Shown in pieces: positions 1 to 9,484 of a stretch of DNA of 64,000 nucleotides (within the stretch, counting starts at the first letter, position 1; every line of letters begins with the position of its first letter). Position numbers and translations under genes: made by a program. The notes beneath the pieces are model-generated. The model was not told the DNA's origin and ran no database searches. It worked only from the letters and a program-made list of their open reading frames with translations. Source of the stretch: Thermococcus thermotolerans (GTDB lineage: Archaea > Methanobacteriota_B > Thermococci > Thermococcales > Thermococcaceae); assembly GCF_024707485.1 (NCBI RefSeq), contig NZ_CP102602.1, forward strand, positions 1,302,001-1,366,000, read 5' to 3'.

Positions 1-1
1 T

Positions 2-364
2 ATTGCCGACAGCGAGAGAGCCCATTCCGAAACCTTTGACACCATCGCAAAGCTGAAGGCATTCTCCATCGATATCAGGGACTCTGTTGTCAAGGTCTAC
101 ACCGCCGGAGAGGGATTTACCGTGAGGAAGGAACTCCCGATAAACCTGGATGCAGGGGACAGGGTAACCGTCAGTCTTGTTGCCCCGGATAGCGTCGTTG
201 TTAACGCCACAATAGGGGGGAGGGGATACCGGGTGATCCAGAAGAGCCCAGTACCGATATACGAGAACACCTCTGTGACCCTTACAGCGACGGATAAGGA
301 CTTTGGAATAGTGGCAACGTACAACGAAACGGAGGGGAGGCTGGATGTCACCCTCTCGCCGTAA
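2..364 (+). CDS. C-terminal part of a secreted pilin-like protein (5' end outside window)
   Basis: The reading frame is open from the window edge to the TAA at 362-364, so only the last 120 residues are visible. They are beta-rich and polar with N-glycosylation sequons (NAT, NTS, NET) and no cytoplasmic-enzyme motif, as in archaeal surface proteins. The stop lies inside the next gene, whose ATG at 345 overlaps it by 20 bp, so the two are co-translated. I take it as the first visible member of the pilus-like operon reaching 8529. The N-terminal signal that would prove a pilin lies outside the window. Confidence 0.6.
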   Translation: MADSERAHSETFDTIAKLKAFSIDIRDSVVKVYTAGEGFTVRKELPINLDAGDRVTVSLVAPDSVVVNATIGGRGYRVIQKSPVPIYENTSVTLTATDKDFGIVATYNETEGRLDVTLSP

Positions 365-818
365 GGCACAGACGGCCATAGAGGTTCTATTCATAACAGC
401 AATAATTCTCGCAGGGATCCTTCTGGTTGTTCCCACGTATCTGGACGAGAACACAGCTTCTTCGATAATATCCTACGTTAGAGGTTCCGCCTCAGATGCA
501 TGCGCCTACCTGAATACTGGAGTCATTATTAACGAGAGCATCTACACTCCCCTTAACGCAATAATAAACGCCAGTAACTACACGTACAGGGCGTTTCAGC
601 TCGCAGGGGTGCGCACGGCAGAGATTAACGGCACGATACAGGTCAACGTCACGATAACCTATACTGGAGCCGGGCTTCCTGAAAGCACCGTTGAGGCAAA
701 CATAAAACAGTACATCGAGGATGACCTGACATCCAAGACCAATGTGGTCAAACAGGATGGAAAGCTCTACCTCGGTGGGAGAGAGATTGAGATAAACGTG
801 GATGTGGTGAGAGTATGA
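345..818 (+). CDS. Class III signal peptide (type IV pilin-like) protein
   Basis: This is a 157-residue protein. After a short basic N-terminus (MSPSRRKA) comes QTAIEVLF and a hydrophobic helix at about residues 9-30. That is the archaeal class III signal pattern, (K/R)(A/G)-Q-x-(S/A)-x-E, cleaved by an EppA/FlaK-type peptidase just before the Gln, with the helix then packing in the filament core. The rest is an extracellular domain with several NxT/S sequons. The stop overlaps the next ATG as ATGA. A structural pilin or minor pilin subunit is the likely role. The family name is inferred from the signal alone. Confidence 0.75.
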   Translation: MSPSRRKAQTAIEVLFITAIILAGILLVVPTYLDENTASSIISYVRGSASDACAYLNTGVIINESIYTPLNAIINASNYTYRAFQLAGVRTAEINGTIQVNVTITYTGAGLPESTVEANIKQYIEDDLTSKTNVVKQDGKLYLGGREIEINVDVVRV

Positions 819-2302
819 GGAGAGGCCAGCTTCTCTCGCTCGATGCGATGCTGTCGATGGTCATAATAATCCTGCTACTTGGCACTATCACCACCACCTC
901 AAGCGCCCTGAAGGGAGAGATAACAACCGTACTTGGCTGGTACGAAAGAGCTAATGTTGGAGATAATATGCTGGACATACTCGTCAAAAACCCAGGAACT
1001 CCAAACAACTGGCAGACCGACCCCAGCAATCTGGCTTTCATCGGGCTGGAGAACAGCCAGTATCCCACAACCATAGACTATTCAAAGATAGAAGCCCTAA
1101 GTGAGGCCGTTGCCAACGACAACCCCACAGTACGGGCGTTGTTGGCAAACATTAGCATGGGAAAGGACTTCACCCTAGGGTTCTACCTCACAAGGGTCGA
1201 GATCGAGGGGAACGTAACAGTCATACCCCCCCAAACCGAAGGCTCTGTGGACATTCCATCCGGGGGTCATCTCTCTGTTACTCCCCGCACTGGATACGCA
1301 TACGGGCTGGGGCTCATCGCTGAGTGGATAAGCCCCGAGAGGAGCGACGCTCCCGGTGTGGGGAACATAGCAAACGTTACAAATGTAACTGCTGGAGAAA
1401 GCTTCGTCTTCAAGCTCGCGGAGGACGGGAGTGTCAGGCTTGATCTCGTCGGTCCAGGAAATCAAGGTGGCCCTGTGAACTACAACATACCAGCGGGTTC
1501 AATCGTCCACATAGACGTTGAGACCGGGTACCTTCTTATAGGATGGAACAGGCTCGCAGACGGCACCTACGAGCTCTGGATTCCCCTGCACCGTCTGGGA
1601 CAGCAGATATGGACCACCTGGACGGGAACAGTATGGTGGGGACAGGGGGGAACCGTCTCCTCAACAAACCTGACGATCAGGTACGTCTACGCAACCAGGG
1701 TTGTGAACGCAGACTACAACATAACTATGATAAACGGCACTTTCGTGAGTGACCCGGCAACGATAACGGCCTCCAGGGAGCGTTCACCGTGGGTAACCTA
1801 CACCGAGAGGAGAATCCCACTGACAAAGATGGTCTACAATCGGAGCTACACCATCACCACCGATTCTCTCCCAGCTGAACTCTACGTTGGGACAATATAC
1901 ACTCCAATCCCCGACTACATGGCGCTCAAAGTTGCATTCAACGGCACCGGTCACGTTGTTGCCGTGGCGTGGATGAGGGGCACCAACATATCTGGATACT
2001 CTGTCATGGCGGTGTACAAGACCTCCGCCGATTCAAACGTCAGGGCAATCATAAACCAGACGGTCAACGGGAACTCATATGTCAAATCCTACTCCTCGGA
2101 GAACCCGTACTACGTGATAATCCCCTGGAAGGAGTTCCTTACTCAGATAAACCCGGGAGAGAGCCTCGATATCTACGTCTGGGTCTACGAGATGAAGGAC
2201 ATAGCGACGGCCGAGATAACAGACCTTAACGGGATTGATACCATCATGAAGCCCCAGGCGAGTCTGGCGGTGCTAAAACTGTGGGTGTGGGATGACTCAT
2301 GA
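815..2302 (+). CDS. Pseudopilin-like secreted protein, large ectodomain
   Basis: This is a 495-residue protein. The N-terminus MRRGQLLSLDAMLSMV runs straight into one hydrophobic helix (about residues 10-30). That is a pilin-like RRGQxxSLDA start with Asp in place of the usual Glu five residues after the cleavage point. The remaining 460 residues are a beta-rich ectodomain with many Asn-X-Thr/Ser sites and no recognised enzymatic motif. It is coupled by ATGA to both neighbours. I infer a minor pilin or tip adhesin. The divergent signal leaves processing by the class III peptidase uncertain. Confidence 0.6.
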   Translation: MRRGQLLSLDAMLSMVIIILLLGTITTTSSALKGEITTVLGWYERANVGDNMLDILVKNPGTPNNWQTDPSNLAFIGLENSQYPTTIDYSKIEALSEAVANDNPTVRALLANISMGKDFTLGFYLTRVEIEGNVTVIPPQTEGSVDIPSGGHLSVTPRTGYAYGLGLIAEWISPERSDAPGVGNIANVTNVTAGESFVFKLAEDGSVRLDLVGPGNQGGPVNYNIPAGSIVHIDVETGYLLIGWNRLADGTYELWIPLHRLGQQIWTTWTGTVWWGQGGTVSSTNLTIRYVYATRVVNADYNITMINGTFVSDPATITASRERSPWVTYTERRIPLTKMVYNRSYTITTDSLPAELYVGTIYTPIPDYMALKVAFNGTGHVVAVAWMRGTNISGYSVMAVYKTSADSNVRAIINQTVNGNSYVKSYSSENPYYVIIPWKEFLTQINPGESLDIYVWVYEMKDIATAEITDLNGIDTIMKPQASLAVLKLWVWDDS

Positions 2303-4407
2303 AGAGGCGAGGCTTCATATTCACCCTGGACGCCATACTTGCTCTCCTCCTAGTCACCATGTTCGTGGTCAGTATAACCCAGATTAACCCCAGCGCCCAG
2401 GTTTATTCCACGTACATGCGCTCCCAGTCAAAATACGTCGCTGACGATGCATTAACCATGTTCAGAACCCTCCCCCTGAGGGAACTGGTTCCCCCAGAGA
2501 AGCTGGAGGAGTGGATGACTGGCCCAGACCCCGTCATCAACACAACGCTTGTGACCCCCGACATGTCCCCAATAGATATAGTCGCCACTTACTGGGCGAC
2601 GGCGCCGCTTTTCCCCTCCGCCGACCTAAAGCACAAGGCCGAGATAATTTTGGGGTACGTACTTAACAACACCCTCAGGGACTACAACTACGAACTGATG
2701 ATAAACAACTACACCAGCCCGTACCTCCGGAAGGTTGGCTCCAACTACTCCGCGGCCAGAGACGTAACGCCGGCAACCCTAATACTGAGCGGATACGCCT
2801 ACAACCAGACGCCGAGGGGCTACATGGCGAGGGCGTTTCTCAACAAGCTGGGAAGCAAGGAGAACACGTACACCATAAGGGGCGGGTACATATACTCCCG
2901 GACTGACAATCAAAACGATGAGGTCATAATCAGGTACATAGTCCCTGCGGACGCCATTCCGCGAGATGCCCAGGTGGAGGAGATAACGTGGTTCCTAGAG
3001 CCCGCATGGGTGGGATCCAACTACGAGATATACCTCAACGGCCAGCTTATCTGGTCTGGGTACGTTAACAACAACCAACTGATCCAGGATACAAACCCCA
3101 GCGGTGGGTACGCCCTTATAGAGAACTTCCACCCCGGAGAAGCCAACGTGTTCGAAGTTAGGGTCTACAAGCCCGGATACGACGGCGGTGAAGACGGCGC
3201 TCAGTATATACGGATAAGATACCGCACGGCAATACCATCCACGCTCAGGTTTACTGATAGGTTCTACTTCGAGGACGTCACAGCCAGATATGGAATAACT
3301 GCGTGGAAGTACCTCTTCGTTCCAGGAGAGATAGACTCTCTCAGCGTCCAGATAGCCGTTGGGAACGTATCCCCAACCACACCAATCACCCTTTCGTTCA
3401 TGTTCAACAACGAGGTTTCCGTACCGCTCAGCGCCCCCTGTCAGTACAACTCCACTACCAGAGTGAAAGTGTGCTACTGGGACAATGAGACGATAGCAAA
3501 CGCACTGGCCAGTGCGGGATACAACTACACTCACATATCCAGCAGATACACGACACTAATCGTGAGGGCAGGAAACGGGAACACCAGGTACAGCCCGAAC
3601 ATTCACTTAATAGGGAACGAATCGTTCGTCTATGCCGATTACACTCCGGGCGTCCTCATTACCTCGTACACAATAGACGTGACCGAACCCATCACCCTTC
3701 CAAATCAGGATTGGACGCGCTCGGTGACCATAAACTTCAACGTTCCCCAGGGTGTGACCCCGCTGTGGGTCAAGTTCCAGTTCCCGTGGCTGTATTACGT
3801 TAACTACGGTGAACCCTCGCAGTCAATCCGCGTTGACAACCCCGAGATAGACCCCACCTACATATACCAGCACCCACCAAACCCCTTCATTTACGCACTC
3901 GCCAGGGTTGGCTATACCAGAAACACCTTCGATTACCAGTACAACCCCCTCCCCAACGCGATAGCTCCCGGAACCAATACGATAAACATCAACCTCGGCC
4001 AGGGTTACTACCTCCAGCCGAGCAACGGGGACGGCGAGCTCACATACGTTATTCAGGGATTTGCCGGCTATGGGGACGTTTTTCCGGAACTTCTGAGGTC
4101 CGGTTGTTCAGGCTACAACATAACATACTACTGGAGCGGGGATACCTCACCGCACTACGTGACCGCGGGAGATGCCCCGTACTGTGACGTCACCGCTCAG
4201 GATCTCCTCGATGGAATGGACAGATACGCCGTTGATGATGCAATAATAAGGCTCTTCCGCAACCTCGGCGGAGATGGGACGCAGGCAAACCCAATATTAG
4301 TACAGCTACCGCCAACGGTAAACATAGTCTTCGTATCCATGGGCAACATCCCCGGCCTGTTCCAGCCCATTACAATAACACTCAGAGTCTGGAGGGAGAA
4401 CGGATGA
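2299..4407 (+). CDS. Pseudopilin-like secreted protein, 702 aa
   Basis: The N-terminus MKRRGFIFTLDAILALLLV repeats the RRGxxxxLDA plus hydrophobic helix layout of the gene before it, so the two look like divergent paralogues in signal structure. The ectodomain is about 670 residues, Tyr/Asn-rich and beta-rich with many NxT/S sequons, and carries few cysteines. Translation starts on an ATGA overlap with the previous gene and ends on another with the next one. The likely role is a large surface component of a pilus-like structure. No catalytic motif is recognised. Confidence 0.6.
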   Translation: MKRRGFIFTLDAILALLLVTMFVVSITQINPSAQVYSTYMRSQSKYVADDALTMFRTLPLRELVPPEKLEEWMTGPDPVINTTLVTPDMSPIDIVATYWATAPLFPSADLKHKAEIILGYVLNNTLRDYNYELMINNYTSPYLRKVGSNYSAARDVTPATLILSGYAYNQTPRGYMARAFLNKLGSKENTYTIRGGYIYSRTDNQNDEVIIRYIVPADAIPRDAQVEEITWFLEPAWVGSNYEIYLNGQLIWSGYVNNNQLIQDTNPSGGYALIENFHPGEANVFEVRVYKPGYDGGEDGAQYIRIRYRTAIPSTLRFTDRFYFEDVTARYGITAWKYLFVPGEIDSLSVQIAVGNVSPTTPITLSFMFNNEVSVPLSAPCQYNSTTRVKVCYWDNETIANALASAGYNYTHISSRYTTLIVRAGNGNTRYSPNIHLIGNESFVYADYTPGVLITSYTIDVTEPITLPNQDWTRSVTINFNVPQGVTPLWVKFQFPWLYYVNYGEPSQSIRVDNPEIDPTYIYQHPPNPFIYALARVGYTRNTFDYQYNPLPNAIAPGTNTININLGQGYYLQPSNGDGELTYVIQGFAGYGDVFPELLRSGCSGYNITYYWSGDTSPHYVTAGDAPYCDVTAQDLLDGMDRYAVDDAIIRLFRNLGGDGTQANPILVQLPPTVNIVFVSMGNIPGLFQPITITLRVWRENG

Positions 4408-7400
4408 AGAAACGGCGGGCATTTCTAATGAACTCAACGGCCATACTCCTGCTGATACCCCTCATGCTTCTCCTAGCCACGTATGAGGACGTTTCATCCC
4501 AGATAATAATGAGTCAGAGCGAGAGAACCCAGGTTGAGAGAACGTACAGGGTGGTATCGTACGTTGAGATGGACTTCCAGAGAACCCTTGAGATATCCGG
4601 AAAGAGGGCGATAGTTACCGTTGTAGACTACATTGCAAACACTCGGGACTTTCTGGATCCAAACGACCCGGACGGTATGGCGAACGCCACTATACGCGAC
4701 CTGGTTTTGTTCGGCCAGTCACCCCAAGTCGCGAGTAACTATTCCGAAAGGCTGATGAGAGATCAAACCGTCTTAGGCTGGCTCGGAAACATGTCCACCG
4801 AACTTAGAAGACAGGGCTATGAGCTGAAGATAGCGAACAGAACCATTGCCGAAATCGAGGCTATGAGCGTATCCCAGAGGAGCAGTTTTCTCAGAAGCAA
4901 CATAGAACTAACCGTTGCCCCCCTTGACGCGTTCAGGATCGTTATACGCGCCAGAATAAAGGACGTGACGATTTCAGACGTCTCGGGCAAGGTTGTCTAT
5001 ACCGGCCCAATACCGAGGGAGAACTACGTTTACTCAATAATCTCAATCGAAAACCTTGAGGACCCCATATTCTCGGCACTCACCTACGGCAGGTACTACC
5101 GCTCAATTGAACCCTGTGAGTACACTTTCCCCGAACTCATGGATAGGCCCGTTAGAACACTCTACGGGAACGGCACCAGCACCAGTGACCATGTACTCGG
5201 CAAGTATTCCTCCACAGCCTGGGACACCGGACACATATTCTACGGCAACTCCTACCCAGGAGATGGTGCTGATGGATACGTGCTCCGCAGCGGGGACATA
5301 GCCGGCGTTACCGCCCCGATAATCGTCAATACCACAATAAACGGCGTCCCCATCTCCCCGCTTGAGATCTTCAGCGACGATGACGTGGGAGTCCTCGTGT
5401 TCGGCAATGTTAGTGCGACTAACCACTGGTGCGGATCCAACTACAAGTGGAGGGTCAACATTACGATACCCAGCTACGCCGACGGAAGCCTTGTGCTCCT
5501 AAAAATACCGGCCTCAATATTCCCCGGCATATATCACACCGATGGAACTGCCTCAATGATGATCTATGAAAAGTCCAGCATCGCGTGCACTCCGGTGCCC
5601 TTCTGGATAGAGTACTGGGGAACCTCCTACGTCTGGATATGGATAAGGGCCAGCGGTACTGACTACTCGATTTACTTTACAGACAACCCGTCCTATGCCA
5701 CCGATGGATATAACAAGGAATACCTATTCTGGCTCATCGACACGTTCGACGGCACATCAATAAATCCCGTCCTGTGGAACAACCTAGCCGACGCGTATCT
5801 TGACGGGAGCGGCCATCTCGTCGTTCCAGGCGGAACTGAAAAACTCGCCCTCCAGACGGTCAATGCAATAGACGGTCCATTTTTTGTGAGGTTCAGGATG
5901 AAGCCGGACAGCACCGCTCTGGACTTTGATGGAGGCGTTGAGACGGAGTTTAACTATACGGAAACCCAGGCTTTAGGAAATTATCTCAAGGTCATCATAA
6001 GCTACGATGGACCGGAGCTCATAGACCCGACAAACGTCCAGGTGCCAATACGTCTCAGCGCCGCAAATATAAGCGGCATAAACTCCGACCCCGCAACGAA
6101 CAGAGCGGAGATACTTACATACTCCGACCCGCTCCTCCAGAACAGGATACCCTTCTGGATAGAATACTGGGACACGAACGGCGCTCAGATATGGGTAAAG
6201 ACTAACCTCACGTACATCGGAAGAACCTGGAGCAACGGATGGGTGTACCATTATAACGCCACAGTTTACATTAAATACAACACGGGCACACTCACCAGGG
6301 GAGACGGGAACCAGGTCTTCGAGTTCTTCGATGACTTCACAGGTACAACTTTGGATACAGGGAAGTGGGACACCCATGGAAATCCAGCCGTAAACAACGG
6401 CTATCTCCTGCTTCCGAGCAGGAGCTGGATATGGTCAAAGGCAACTTTCCCGAGCACATACATAATGGACATTAGAGGAAAGCTTGTCGACAACCCCGGA
6501 ATAATGTGGAACATCCGCAGGAGCACGGGATGGGGTCGCATTGAGGACATCAACTACTACGGCGATGGAAGGGGGTATCTGTGGTGGTTCAACGTCCTGA
6601 CGAGCAACTGGATTGGATGGTATGACTCTAGTACGACGGAGTACACACTAAACTCATTCCAGAACATAGAACTGAGAGTAACACCATTCTGGACCGACAT
6701 ATACCAGTTCTCAGACTGGACCAACAAGGTTCTAAGGAGCTCGTACAACGCTGGGGCTAGTAGCAACCGTGCCATAGGTTTGGAGCAGTGGAATGGAGGC
6801 CCCAGCGAATACGACTGGATATTCGTCCGCAAGTACCTGGAGGACGAGTACCTGAGCTACACCATAACGCAAGCCGGAGGCACCCAAACAACGACAGAGA
6901 CGGAGAGAGTACAGTTCATCGACGACAATCCAGGATTCAGCGACCACAATGGGGACACGCTGGCCATACTCGAAAACTGGGAAAACAGCTTGGTGTCAGA
7001 CAACCCCACGACACTGTCTGACTACCGCAGGTACCAGATTGTATTTACGCCTGTTTCCGGAGGAGTAGATCTTGAGTTCACGGACGTTGACAACCCGCTA
7101 AGAAGCACCACCGTGAGAATAAACAAAGAGCCCGTATCACCTACAAAAGTGGGCATCGTGATAGACAGCCAGCCCCAGGGCACCCTCATTAATACCGCAT
7201 ACTTCGATTGGATAGTTATAGGCAGGATGCCCTACTATACAACCGACTCCATAAGCTCCACCACCGTTGAATCGGCACCCCAGACAAGCAGTGCATACAA
7301 TGCCCGTGCCTACGACCTGCAACCGCTGATATCATGTATAGTAGATCAGAAGTACTTTGGGACGTATAATGGAATATCGTTCTTTGAGCGCCTTGAAAAC

Positions 7401-7778
7401 AGTGTGACCAACCATGCTAAATACTTCCAGCTGGCAAAGGAGATGCAGGACGAGCTGGGAATGAAATATGGAGGCGAATACTATCCCATCGGGCTCGTCA
7501 GCTTTATGGTGCCCAATGCTGACTACGACCGTAAGCTCTTTGATATATTCAACAACTTTGGAATAACAGTAGAAGACGGACAAAGTAGCGTGGATTACTA
7601 CTTCCTCAACTATTACTTCGGAAGGATGGACAAGACGCCAGCCTATCGTGTCTGGGGCATATCCTACGGTACGAGCGCTCTCACAGGGGATTTGAGCGTT
7701 GTGCCATTCTTCCTCGACAATCAAACGGCAGCGGCCATACTTGGACCAACCGGAGCAGAAGACCTGCTGAAGAGGTGA
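4404..7778 (+). CDS. Giant surface protein with two DUF2341/lectin-like modules
   Basis: This is an 1124-residue protein. It starts MKKRRAFLMNSTAILLLIPLM, a basic N-terminus and single hydrophobic helix like the upstream pseudopilins. Two repeats starting near residues 342 and 525 match the DUF2341 pattern (VPIRLSAANI, followed by IPFWIEYWDT and hydrophobic IWVK). Each is followed by a concanavalin-like stretch (FFDDFTGTTLDTGKW near residue 640). DUF2341 modules occur in secreted archaeal and bacterial proteins and are thought to bind carbohydrate. This is the largest product of the operon and may be the adhesin. The next ATG lies just after its TGA, and the preceding GAGGTGA serves as ribosome site. 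Confidence 0.7.
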   Translation: MKKRRAFLMNSTAILLLIPLMLLLATYEDVSSQIIMSQSERTQVERTYRVVSYVEMDFQRTLEISGKRAIVTVVDYIANTRDFLDPNDPDGMANATIRDLVLFGQSPQVASNYSERLMRDQTVLGWLGNMSTELRRQGYELKIANRTIAEIEAMSVSQRSSFLRSNIELTVAPLDAFRIVIRARIKDVTISDVSGKVVYTGPIPRENYVYSIISIENLEDPIFSALTYGRYYRSIEPCEYTFPELMDRPVRTLYGNGTSTSDHVLGKYSSTAWDTGHIFYGNSYPGDGADGYVLRSGDIAGVTAPIIVNTTINGVPISPLEIFSDDDVGVLVFGNVSATNHWCGSNYKWRVNITIPSYADGSLVLLKIPASIFPGIYHTDGTASMMIYEKSSIACTPVPFWIEYWGTSYVWIWIRASGTDYSIYFTDNPSYATDGYNKEYLFWLIDTFDGTSINPVLWNNLADAYLDGSGHLVVPGGTEKLALQTVNAIDGPFFVRFRMKPDSTALDFDGGVETEFNYTETQALGNYLKVIISYDGPELIDPTNVQVPIRLSAANISGINSDPATNRAEILTYSDPLLQNRIPFWIEYWDTNGAQIWVKTNLTYIGRTWSNGWVYHYNATVYIKYNTGTLTRGDGNQVFEFFDDFTGTTLDTGKWDTHGNPAVNNGYLLLPSRSWIWSKATFPSTYIMDIRGKLVDNPGIMWNIRRSTGWGRIEDINYYGDGRGYLWWFNVLTSNWIGWYDSSTTEYTLNSFQNIELRVTPFWTDIYQFSDWTNKVLRSSYNAGASSNRAIGLEQWNGGPSEYDWIFVRKYLEDEYLSYTITQAGGTQTTTETERVQFIDDNPGFSDHNGDTLAILENWENSLVSDNPTTLSDYRRYQIVFTPVSGGVDLEFTDVDNPLRSTTVRINKEPVSPTKVGIVIDSQPQGTLINTAYFDWIVIGRMPYYTTDSISSTTVESAPQTSSAYNARAYDLQPLISCIVDQKYFGTYNGISFFERLENSVTNHAKYFQLAKEMQDELGMKYGGEYYPIGLVSFMVPNADYDRKLFDIFNNFGITVEDGQSSVDYYFLNYYFGRMDKTPAYRVWGISYGTSALTGDLSVVPFFLDNQTAAAILGPTGAEDLLKR

Positions 7779-7782
7779 AATC

Positions 7783-8529
7783 ATGTCGGTGGAAGACATC
7801 CTCTACAGAATCGGTGAGTCCGTGGATTCAGGGATCAGAGAACTCATGGATTTCATAAATCCCTCCCCCTCAGAGGAGCCGCCAAGCTTTAGATATCTCA
7901 GCAGACTCGTGAAGAAGAGGTTCACTGCCCATGAATACCTCAGCCTCAAGCTCCAGCTGGCCTTTCTCAGCTATCTTATTCTCAATCTAATCCTGCTCTT
8001 CATCAAGGCCAGCCCACTGTGGCTCGTGGGCGTGGCGGTGGTTTACTTCCTCTATCTCCGCTACACATTGGTTAGGAACCGGGAGTTCTTTGTGGAGTAT
8101 GAACCCTACAGGTTCTTTTACTACGCAATATCTCTTATTTCCCTCGCTGTTTTCCTGGGATACCTCGTGATACGGAAGATAGCCACGAGCATCTACTATT
8201 ACTACGCATACCTGCTGGTGGCCTTTGCCATCGTGATGGCATTCAGATGGTACTTCAAGCAGAGATACGGAAGGGACTATACCTACGGCATCGTTGAGGA
8301 GATCAAGGGCGATGCCGTCAGGGTCTTTGTTCACGACGACATAGCGGCGAACGTCAAGCCCGGCCACTACTGGGTCGATGCCGTGGAAGACCTGGAAGTT
8401 GGCAGGGTGGTGAAGCTCATCGTGGAGGACAGGAAGCTCAAGGGGGCGGTTCCGGTAAGGATAATAGAGGTCTATCTCACGGATCAGTCCTCCCAGAGCT
8501 CGACAGAGCCGAAGGAAGAAACCGAATGA
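7783..8529 (+). CDS. DUF2101 family membrane protein
   Basis: This is a 248-residue protein with an N-terminal cytoplasmic part (about 1-65) and hydrophobic segments near 68-90, 92-110, 122-140 and 147-163. A soluble C-terminal beta domain (about 175-230) contains DYTYGIVEEIKGD. The size and layout agree with the DUF2101 family of Euryarchaea, whose function is not known. It closes the pilus-like operon, starting 5 bp after the previous stop with GAGGTGA overlapping that stop. A platform or assembly role in the membrane would fit but is inference. Its last 46 bp overlap a minus-strand gene. Confidence 0.65.
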   Translation: MSVEDILYRIGESVDSGIRELMDFINPSPSEEPPSFRYLSRLVKKRFTAHEYLSLKLQLAFLSYLILNLILLFIKASPLWLVGVAVVYFLYLRYTLVRNREFFVEYEPYRFFYYAISLISLAVFLGYLVIRKIATSIYYYYAYLLVAFAIVMAFRWYFKQRYGRDYTYGIVEEIKGDAVRVFVHDDIAANVKPGHYWVDAVEDLEVGRVVKLIVEDRKLKGAVPVRIIEVYLTDQSSQSSTEPKEETE

Positions 8530-8759
8530 AGAATGAGGAGATATATCGAGTGACAGGGCTCAACAAGGTTCGTCTTGACGAATCCCCTACCTCTCTTCTT
8601 TATCTCCAGGGGCTCGACTCCGCGGCATTCTGGAAAGATTATAACGGTGTCTTCTCCCTCTACAAGACGGAAGCCGAGTCCCCCACAGACCCTCTCAAGG
8701 AAAACCCTGAACTCCTGCCATCTATCAATTTTAGTGAGATAGTAGACCGTGTGCCCCAA
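8484..8759 (-). CDS. Small conserved-looking protein (91 aa), TTG start
   Basis: I favour this minus-strand frame over the competing plus-strand frame 8526-8786. Its composition is protein-like (MGHTVYYLTK, WQEFRVFLERVCGG, then FVKTNLVEPCHSIYLLILHS). A ribosome site GGTGAT sits 3 bp before the TTG, and a TATA-like CTTTTTAAAG lies at 8797-8788. I recall similar Thermococcales proteins beginning MGHTVYY but cannot name a function. Two cysteines and a basic middle are visible, with no membrane segment. It converges on and overlaps the end of the DUF2101 gene by 46 bp. Confidence 0.55.
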   Translation of the reverse strand: MGHTVYYLTKIDRWQEFRVFLERVCGGLGFRLVEGEDTVIIFPECRGVEPLEIKKRGRGFVKTNLVEPCHSIYLLILHSVSSFGSVELWED

Positions 8760-8787
8760 GCTATCACCAAAAATAGTAAGAGTTAAA

Positions 8788-8797
8788 CTTTAAAAAG
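8788..8797 (-). promoter_or_regulatory. TATA box for the 91-aa gene
   Basis: CTTTTTAAAG on the minus strand lies about 29 bp before the TTG at 8759, the distance expected for an archaeal TBP site with a leader of only a few bases. The sequence is palindromic, so it could also serve the plus strand towards the sRNA at 8862. Confidence 0.4.
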
Positions 8798-8861
8798 TTT
8801 TCTAATTTGCAATCTATAGTCGTAACCAGCAAGGCTTTTCAGGTGGGGTCTCAAAATGATG

Positions 8862-8929
8862 GGGGAGCGATGATGAGAGAACCCGTTACCGATAAAAGAT
8901 GGGGAGAGGACCGACTAGCTGAGCTCCCC
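8862..8929 (+). ncRNA. C/D box small guide RNA
   Basis: A C box ATGATGA (8870-8876) and a D box CTGA (8919-8922) are enclosed by a perfect 7-bp terminal stem, GGGGAGC (8862-8868) with GCTCCCC (8923-8929). A D' box CCGA at 8889-8892 leaves exactly 12 nt after the C box, the standard archaeal guide length. The C' box is degenerate (around 8898-8906). Such RNAs direct 2'-O-methylation of rRNA or tRNA with L7Ae, Nop5 and fibrillarin. The D'-guide (8877-8888) would pair with TAACGGGTTCTC; I cannot name the target. Its 3' end overlaps the antisense end of guaAA. Confidence 0.65.
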
Positions 8930-9484
8930 GCAGAGTTGTGCGAAGTTACGGTAAATATCCGCCCCCCTCTCCGTGTGGGCAACCTCGGGATGGAACTGGA
9001 CGCCGTAGATGGGAAGGCTCTCGTGCTTCATGGCCTCAACAGGGCAGGTCTCACTCCTGGCCAAGAGCTTGAAGCCTCCAGGCAACTCCTTTACCTCGTC
9101 CATGTGGCTCTCCCACACCTTGAGCCTCTTTGGAAGCCCGCGGAAGATGTCGTTCTCCTCCAGTATCTCCACCTCAACGAGGCTGTATTCAGCCTTTTCG
9201 CCCCTTCCGACCTTCCCGCCGAAGTGCTTCGCTATCAGCTGGTGGCCGAGGCAGATGCCAAGGATTGGGACGTTGAACTCGTCGTAGTGCTCCAAGATGG
9301 CGGAGCAGTTGCCGGTTTTCTCTATGTCCGGGCCACCAGAGAAAATGATGCCTTTCGGCTTCATTGCCTTTATCTCCTCAAGCGGCGTCGTGTTGGGGAT
9401 TATCTTGGCCTCAACGCCGAGGTATCTTAAAGTCCTCCATATCCTGTGGACGTACTGCCCGCCGTTGTCCATTATGACTATCAT
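8915..9484 (-). CDS. guaAA: GMP synthase, glutaminase subunit A
   Basis: This is a 189-residue class I glutamine amidotransferase that hydrolyses glutamine and passes ammonia to the ATP-pyrophosphatase subunit to convert XMP to GMP. The triad is visible: Cys78 in GICLGHQ, and His165 and Glu167 in QFHPEVAH. It is a separate chain, as usual in Euryarchaea. The start ATG is preceded by GGAGGTGA and overlaps the stop of the PIN toxin gene as ATGA. It is therefore translationally coupled to a toxin-antitoxin pair that separates it from guaAB. Its last bases lie under the antisense C/D RNA. Confidence 0.95.
   Translation of the reverse strand: MIVIMDNGGQYVHRIWRTLRYLGVEAKIIPNTTPLEEIKAMKPKGIIFSGGPDIEKTGNCSAILEHYDEFNVPILGICLGHQLIAKHFGGKVGRGEKAEYSLVEVEILEENDIFRGLPKRLKVWESHMDEVKELPGGFKLLARSETCPVEAMKHESLPIYGVQFHPEVAHTERGADIYRNFAQLCGELS

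Noticed and set aside
8526-8786. Plus-strand 86-codon frame starting on an ATGA overlap with the DUF2101 gene
   Set aside because: It mirrors the minus-strand 91-aa gene, which has a better ribosome site, a TATA box and a more protein-like sequence. Both cannot easily be real.
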